Assembly: GCA_964354485.1 (NCBI GenBank) | Contig: CAYGZY010000046.1 | Span: 1-19,214, forward strand | Reading direction: 5' to 3' | DNA: 19,214 bases | Source of the DNA: CAYGXH01 sp964354485 | Lineage (GTDB): Bacteria; Bacteroidota; Ignavibacteria; UBA10030; SZUA-254 | Part shown: positions 15,518 through 19,214 of the stretch, one piece after another | Layout of the letters: every line of letters begins with the position of its first letter | Position numbering within the stretch: the stretch's first letter is position 1 | The notes under the pieces: generated by a model | What the model saw: the letters and a program-made list of their open reading frames with translations, nothing else | What the model was told of the DNA's origin: nothing | Databases searched by the model: none | Translations under genes and position numbers: made by a program

Positions 15518-17044
15518 TTAATTATTTTGTTTTTGAACTGCATCTCTCACTTTTTCGGTGATAGCCCTGAAATCAATTTTCCCGCTCCCTGTTTTCGGCA
15601 TTTCGGGTATAACGACGAACTTGCTTGGCAGTGAAATGTTCGGGAGTTGTTCAGCCATTTTCTTCAGGATCACTTTTTCCTCAATTGGTCGCGTGACCGC
15701 CGCCATAATCCTGGCTCCCCGTATCGCATCGGGTACTTCGACCACACAACAATCAATATCCGCCGGGAGAAGTTTCTCCAGAACATCTTCGACTTTTATC
15801 AACGACACCATCTCACCACCGACTTTCAAAAAACGTTTCAGTCTACCGACATGCCATAGATAACCTTCTGCATCCAAATACCCCATATCACCTGTGTCAT
15901 ACCAGCCATGACGTATGCTTAACGATGTCTGTTCGAAATCATCGAAGTACCCCTTCATGACATTATCGCCTTTTACAAGAATTTTTCCGATTTCTCCCAC
16001 ACGACATTTATCACCGGTTTCATAATTCTCGACTCTGACCTGAACACCTTCAATCGGTCGCCCTACACTTCCGGGACGATTAAATTCCGGCGTATTGACG
16101 GTAATTGCGGGGCTCGTTTCTGTGGTACCGTATGCTTCGAGCAAAACTTTGTCATGCTTCTCGAGGAAGCCCTTCCGAAGAGCATCCGGACATTTATCGG
16201 CTCCGGAAAGAAAGATTCTTATTGATCTGAAATCACCAGGGTTTGAATTTCTGAGATACCCCCAGAAAAACATGGGTGTCCCTGCCATCAGCGTCACGCT
16301 TTCTTCTCGAACAATGTCGCAAATGATTTTAAAGTCAAGTGGATTTGCGTACGTAACGATCGTCATTCCCACTGCGATAGGGACCCAGAGATTTGCCGTT
16401 TGTCCAAAGACGTGGAAGTATGGCAGATTTGCCAAAAAGATATCCTCCGACGAAAACGTATATGCCTTGATGAGGCTTTCATAATTGGAAGTAATATTCC
16501 TGTGCGTGAGTTGAACGCCTTTCGGATCTTTCTCGCTTCCACTGGTAAACAAAATAAGTAATGTGTCGTCTTCATTACCCGCATGGATCTTTTTTAAAAT
16601 TTGTTCCACTGGAAGACCCGCAATGATAACCGCCATAACCTTGTCGATGACCGAAATTGATTTCATAATGTCTTCAAGATAGATCATCCCTTCTATCTTG
16701 CCACAATTAATTTTCTCGCACAATGCCTTTGAAGTTAGAATCGTTTTGAAATCGCATTTCTTCTGGGCGAACTCACAATTAGCTGTCGCACCCGTCGAAT
16801 AGTTTATCATGACAGGCACGCGACCGCTCATGAGCGTCGCTAAAATTGACAGAACGGAGCCTGCAGAATTTGGCAGCATGATGCCTAAAAACCCAGGAGG
16901 ATATTTTTGAAATTTCTTAGTGAGCAGAAGCGCACCAATCAGCGCCCGCCTGTATGTTATACGACGGTGAAGAGTCCGATCGATTATTGCGAGTTTTTTC
17001 TCATACTGTTTTGCGATTCGTACAAATTGCTGATGTAAGAGCAT
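15518..17044 (-). CDS. AMP-forming acyl ligase, Aas-like (ligase domain only)
   Basis: 508 residues of the ANL adenylation superfamily, which activates a carboxylate with ATP and transfers it to a thiol. Motifs in order: MLPNSAGSV (57-65), the ATP P-loop FTSGSEKDPKGVQLTH (about 166-181), YGTTETSPA, YDTGDMGY, the hinge region VGRLKRFLKVGGEMV, and PKTGSGK with catalytic Lys489. The wording of the P-loop and of the MLPNSAGSVLS...MINYSTG segment resembles the acyl-ACP synthetase half of E. coli Aas, which re-acylates lysophospholipid. The Aas acyltransferase domain is absent, so the acyl chain may go to ACP or CoA for another enzyme. It lies between the two copies of the duplicated unit and ends just before the left exported-protein pseudogene. 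ATG 17044 has only a weak ribosome-binding site. Confidence 0.88.
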   Translation of the reverse strand: MLLHQQFVRIAKQYEKKLAIIDRTLHRRITYRRALIGALLLTKKFQKYPPGFLGIMLPNSAGSVLSILATLMSGRVPVMINYSTGATANCEFAQKKCDFKTILTSKALCEKINCGKIEGMIYLEDIMKSISVIDKVMAVIIAGLPVEQILKKIHAGNEDDTLLILFTSGSEKDPKGVQLTHRNITSNYESLIKAYTFSSEDIFLANLPYFHVFGQTANLWVPIAVGMTIVTYANPLDFKIICDIVREESVTLMAGTPMFFWGYLRNSNPGDFRSIRIFLSGADKCPDALRKGFLEKHDKVLLEAYGTTETSPAITVNTPEFNRPGSVGRPIEGVQVRVENYETGDKCRVGEIGKILVKGDNVMKGYFDDFEQTSLSIRHGWYDTGDMGYLDAEGYLWHVGRLKRFLKVGGEMVSLIKVEDVLEKLLPADIDCCVVEVPDAIRGARIMAAVTRPIEEKVILKKMAEQLPNISLPSKFVVIPEMPKTGSGKIDFRAITEKVRDAVQKQNN

Positions 17045-17218
17045 CGTTGTGGCCTGTCTTTTATTTAGTGGTTTTTTAAATACTTCGAATATGCTTCGCT
17101 GTGTACGTCACCGCACGATGCGAAGGAATCATAATCCATGTGTAGCATTCAGTATCTGTTTATTCACATGAAGCAACCAATTCATGGACGGTCCGTTATT
17201 CTTTTGTTAAGCGAATAT
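17045..17218. other. Non-coding remnant between ligase gene and phosphatase fragment
   Basis: 174 nt that should correspond to the continuation of the truncated phosphatase copy. The minus-strand reading has several stops; a short GPSMNWL segment faintly recalls YHPSMKYF of the intact paralogue, after which similarity is lost. It must also carry the ligase gene promoter. No complete gene is seen. Confidence 0.4.
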
Positions 17219-17434
17219 CTACCATCGGATAAACACGATCAATCCATAAATGTAACCGGTTGCAAGCACACAGAAATTCATTATGTTCGCTTCAAAGGAT
17301 ACGGATTTAATGTTTATGAGCGCTAAGAAAATTAAAATAAAAAGGAGGGTGATACGGCCGCTGTTAGCTAAACGCTCTGCTTGTGCTTCCTCATTTGCGA
17401 GCGCTTTATTAATTCTATGGGCTATATTTTCCAT
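17219..17434 (-). pseudogene. N-terminal fragment of a SpoIIE-type phosphatase (right copy)
   Basis: 71 residues from ATG 17434 that match the start of the intact phosphatase at 13425-14807: ERLANSGRITLLFIL, NIKSVSFEANIMNF and GYIYGLIVFIR align without gaps. By hand count about 50 of 70 residues are identical. The reading stops at TAG just after the second membrane helix (GLIVFIRW). All remaining helices, the coiled coil and the phosphatase domain are missing. It might still make a two-helix membrane peptide, but loss of the catalytic domain means it is best treated as a truncated duplicate. An in-frame ATG at 17452 would add six residues. It lies about 310 nt downstream of the intact exported-protein gene in the same order as the left copy. 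Confidence 0.8.
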
Positions 17435-17501
17435 TGTGGTTCCAACTCTCATCTTGCTTAATTATTTCATTAAAGATACGAGAAATAATTTTATAATTAT
17501 T

Positions 17502-17667
17502 AACTGATGTTACGCAAAACAAAAAATAGAACACTGATCACACGGAAAAAACGGATTTTCACAGATTAAAACACGTGAATGTCAATCATAATCAGCGTCA
17601 TACTTGTTCTATTGTTTTTAATGAACATCTATTTTTCATTAAAAGCTAACGATGCATAACATCAGTT
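17502..17667. mobile_element. MITE-like element with terminal inverted repeats
   Basis: The ends AACTGATGTTACGC (17502-17515) and GCATAACATCAGTT (17654-17667) are inverted repeats matching at 13 of 14 positions. Inside them a second inverted pair occurs: AATAGAACA at 17525-17533 and TGTTCTATT at 17605-17613. ATT flanks both ends directly (17499-17501 and 17668-17670), a possible 3-bp target duplication, though ATT is common in such DNA. No transposase is encoded in its 166 bp, so it would be a non-autonomous element. The family is not identified. Confidence 0.5.
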
Positions 17668-17682
17668 ATTAACTTCAGGAAG

Positions 17683-17722
17683 CATACTAATCGGCTGATT
17701 CACAAGGATTCATACTAATTGG
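17683..17722. repeat. Short direct repeat pair downstream of exported-protein gene
   Basis: CATACTAATCGG (17683-17694) and CATACTAATTGG (17711-17722) match at 11 of 12 positions, 28 nt apart. They lie within an imperfect inverted repeat, GGAAGCAT (17678-17685) against ATGCTTTCC (17723-17731), which may act as a transcript end for the gene at 17747-18280. Confidence 0.35.
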
Positions 17723-17746
17723 CATGCTTTCCATAGTCTTAATCAT

Positions 17747-18280
17747 TCAGTCTTCAATCAGGTACGCATCCTTAATCGGTTCCGACTTCAGGACTTCCTT
17801 TACCATCTCCTTCATCTTTTCATTCGGTTCGAAGAAGCCGGTAATCTTCTCTGTAACATCAACCAACTCGACATCTGTACCGCTATAAACCAACTCCCAC
17901 TTTGAGACAATTGCGGTCAGATTTTCGTTTTTTGCCAGGATTGCCATCTTATCTTTCACGACGTCGATGATATTATTGATCGAACCTTTACCGAATCCCT
18001 GCTCGTGCATCATTACCTGCCGCAACGATCCTTCCCGTTCAATTTTTGCTATAGCTTTCTTGTCGCCTTTTTCCTTTGCGGTTTTCGTTTCCGACATCAA
18101 AGATTCAAAGGGATTCTTGAAATACTTTGAATTGTAGTACACTACTGCAACCGCTCTCGAATCGAATGTACCAATTCTTTTAGTCGTTTGGGCGTTCGTT
18201 CTCTCAGTCCCAAAGAGAACCATTGAAATAAGCGCCAAACAAATTACCGTTATAACCGAATACAATTTTCCGGAGTTCAT
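17747..18280 (-). CDS. Exported protein, weakly Skp/OmpH-like (intact copy)
   Basis: 177 residues with a clear signal peptide (Lys5, a hydrophobic core at about 7-23, cleavage likely after TNA30). The mature part begins QTTKRIGTFDSRAVAV, is rich in Lys and Glu in the middle (helical, residues 50-80), carries HEQGFGKGS and ENLTAIVSKWELVYSGTD, and ends in VDVTEKITGFF plus a charged tail. An N-terminal 'IG-D-R-VA' strand, a helical middle and a C-terminal 'vvy...DvTe.i' strand resemble the Skp/OmpH layout, but the match is weak and the assignment tentative. ATG 18280 is preceded by AAGGAAGGGG; the longer reading from 18313 would spoil the signal peptide. A frameshifted paralogue is at 14916-15450, in both cases directly upstream of a SpoIIE-type phosphatase sequence. 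Confidence 0.8.
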   Translation of the reverse strand: MNSGKLYSVITVICLALISMVLFGTERTNAQTTKRIGTFDSRAVAVVYYNSKYFKNPFESLMSETKTAKEKGDKKAIAKIEREGSLRQVMMHEQGFGKGSINNIIDVVKDKMAILAKNENLTAIVSKWELVYSGTDVELVDVTEKITGFFEPNEKMKEMVKEVLKSEPIKDAYLIED

Positions 18281-18351
18281 AATGACCCCTTCCTTTTTTG
18301 ATTTATTGAACATAAGTTAATTAGGTTAATTGAAATCGAACGATTATTTTT

Positions 18352-18465
18352 TTACTCCAACATATGTGCCGGTTTCTTCTTCTGCCGCAGCCACCAGCTC
18401 ACTAAGAAGAATATGATGACAGTAAGGAAATTCCAGACATTTATTCTTTAACCAACCTTTTTCAT
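18352..18465 (-). pseudogene. Tiny single-span membrane ORF interrupted by TAA
   Basis: The minus-strand reading from ATG 18465 gives MKKVG, then TAA, then RINVWNFLTVIIFFLVSWWL followed by the basic RQKKKPAHMLE and a stop at 18352-18354. A hydrophobic helix with a basic cytoplasmic tail looks like a real membrane microprotein. The sixth-codon stop and the lack of another start before the helix suggest it is dead. It may instead start at an unusual codon. Low confidence because of its size. Confidence 0.35.
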
Positions 18466-18484
18466 GTTCATCTGATTTGCAAAA

Positions 18485-18694
18485 TTACCTGGATACACGA
18501 CTTTTTCTGTACCAAGAAACAATAAACAAAATACCCAGAACAAAGAGTGGAAATCCCATGACAACGCCAGCTCCACGATCGATCTCCACAACAAACAGTG
18601 TCAAGCACCACATTCCAATCCACCAGAATATAAAAAGCAATCCTGCCAAACCTTCCTTTTTCAACGATAACACAGATTCTCGTTTTAGATACAA
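18485..18694 (-). CDS. Small two-span membrane protein, unknown
   Basis: 69 residues from TTG 18694, the first possible start after an in-frame TAA; GTG 18673 would give a 62-residue form. There are two hydrophobic segments (about 17-36 and 44-62), separated by a short EIDRGAG loop, with basic residues at both ends (KRES..KKEG and YRKSRVSR), so both termini are predicted in the cytoplasm. I do not recognise the family. Neither start has a strong ribosome-binding site. It is on the same strand as the 100-residue membrane protein upstream, 69 nt apart, and could be co-transcribed with it. Confidence 0.5.
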   Translation of the reverse strand: MYLKRESVLSLKKEGLAGLLFIFWWIGMWCLTLFVVEIDRGAGVVMGFPLFVLGILFIVSWYRKSRVSR

Positions 18695-18763
18695 AGCCGG
18701 GTCGCTATATTACGTCGTATTTTGCGCAAAAGTAAAAAGCGTTGTCTCTTTTCTCTTGCTCCC

Positions 18764-19066
18764 TCACGAAATCTGATCTGCCCTTTTCAAGATATTCAGT
18801 CGATTAAAACGACCACGAATGATCGATAGTATACCAATCAGAATGACGGGAACGGCTACTGGATTGACGATGATGATAATAAAGAAAATCAGAGCAAAGA
18901 TGCAGAGGAGGATACCACCAGAGTAAGGGCGGAGAATCGCATAGATTATAACCAGGCCGGTCAGGATAAACATCACGCAAACGCGGGTGTTCTGGTCTAA
19001 GTAGCTGTAGGGTACATCTGGCTTAATAAGGTTTGCCACCCCAAAGAGCAGCAGAAATGAAGCCAT
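18764..19066 (-). CDS. Small multi-span membrane protein, unknown
   Basis: 100 residues from ATG 19066, chosen because AGGAG lies 5 nt upstream; a longer reading from 19186 runs through AT-rich promoter-like DNA and is unlikely. Hydrophobic segments lie at about 2-14, 30-46 and a long one at 50-83 that probably makes two spans, with a positively charged C-terminus (RGRFNRLNILKR). No motif suggests an enzyme. The upstream 70 nt are AT-rich and are shared with the start of the divergent transposase gene at the window edge. Confidence 0.6.
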   Translation of the reverse strand: MASFLLLFGVANLIKPDVPYSYLDQNTRVCVMFILTGLVIIYAILRPYSGGILLCIFALIFFIIIIVNPVAVPVILIGILSIIRGRFNRLNILKRADQIS

Positions 19067-19139
19067 AAGAACTCCTAGGAGTCTGTCCGAGTAATATTTA
19101 TTAAGCCGTATTGAAATTGTGTAAACATATATTATATTT

Positions 19140-19214
19140 ATGTCTACAGAAACAAATACAACTATCGAGCAAGCGCTTATGAGCAAAACTTATCGACCGT
19201 ACGAACCGGATCAG
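19140..19214 (+). CDS. Transposase N-terminus, IS1182-like (cut by window edge)
   Basis: The frame from ATG 19140 is open for 25 codons to the end of the window. The segment MSKTYRPYEPDQ (ATG at 19179) matches what I know as the first residues of IS1182-type DDE transposases, which begin with an F/Y-R-P-Y-x-P-D-Q motif. The true start may be 19179 or 19140; neither has a strong ribosome-binding site, and two overlapping TATATT boxes lie just upstream of 19140. The left terminal repeat of the insertion sequence should lie within the preceding 100 bp but I could not define it. The call rests on about 12 residues. Confidence 0.5.
   Translation, partial: MSTETNTTIEQALMSKTYRPYEPDQ

Larger units (their letters stand above)
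17453..17746. other. Intergenic region carrying a MITE-like inverted repeat
   Basis: 294 nt between the right exported-protein gene and the phosphatase fragment, very AT-rich. It holds the 166-bp terminal-inverted-repeat element (17502-17667) and, next to the exported-protein stop, a pair of direct repeats (17683-17722). No coding frame is supported. Confidence 0.55.

Noticed and set aside
1..19214. CRISPR arrays, tRNA or rRNA genes
   Set aside because: No regularly spaced repeats and no tRNA-like T-arm/acceptor pairing or rRNA core sequences were seen on reading both strands.

Overview
The window looks like a chromosomal segment of a bacterium from the Bacteroidota/Ignavibacteriota side of the FCB group. 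This placement is an inference. It rests on a rhomboid protease with a long cytoplasmic tail, a single-chain E1 alpha-beta 2-oxoacid dehydrogenase and a GAPDH with a lysine/glycine-rich insertion. A short-form IspG does not fit typical Bacteroidetes, so the phylum is uncertain. No rRNA, tRNA or CRISPR was seen.

Region 1 (1-9133) is dense housekeeping DNA. On the plus strand lie the 3' part of a comF-like phosphoribosyltransferase, then gapA-pgk-rhomboid-ispG, closely spaced and probably co-transcribed (lower glycolysis, membrane proteolysis, MEP isoprenoid synthesis). A large E1 alpha-beta fusion gene on the minus strand faces away from a ymdB-type phosphodiesterase gene and folD.

Region 2 (9199-13177) is on the minus strand and looks accessory or decaying. 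It starts with a nearly full-length glgC pseudogene carrying two in-frame TAA stops and changed signature residues. Next, in gene order against the coordinates, is a cluster read right to left: a 42-residue membrane protein overlapping a CPBP intramembrane protease start by ATGA, two small overlapping unknown ORFs, and a prohibitin-like SPFH protein.

Region 3 (13425-18280) contains an old duplication of a two-gene unit, [exported protein]-[six-TM SpoIIE-type phosphatase]. In the left copy the phosphatase is intact and the exported-protein gene is frameshifted. In the right copy the exported-protein gene is intact and the phosphatase is cut to its first two membrane helices. An Aas-like acyl-ACP/CoA ligase gene without the acyltransferase half sits between the copies. 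A 166-bp MITE-like inverted-repeat element lies in the right copy.

Region 4 (18301-19214) holds small membrane-protein genes, one interrupted, and at the right edge the first codons of a transposase gene that resembles IS1182-type transposases. Tiny ORFs, pseudogenes, inverted repeats and an IS edge mark 9.2-19.2 kb as a plastic region beside a conserved core. I did not find a clearly new defence or mobile system. The most interesting items are the reciprocally decayed duplication and the coupled microprotein-CPBP cluster with a nearby SPFH gene.
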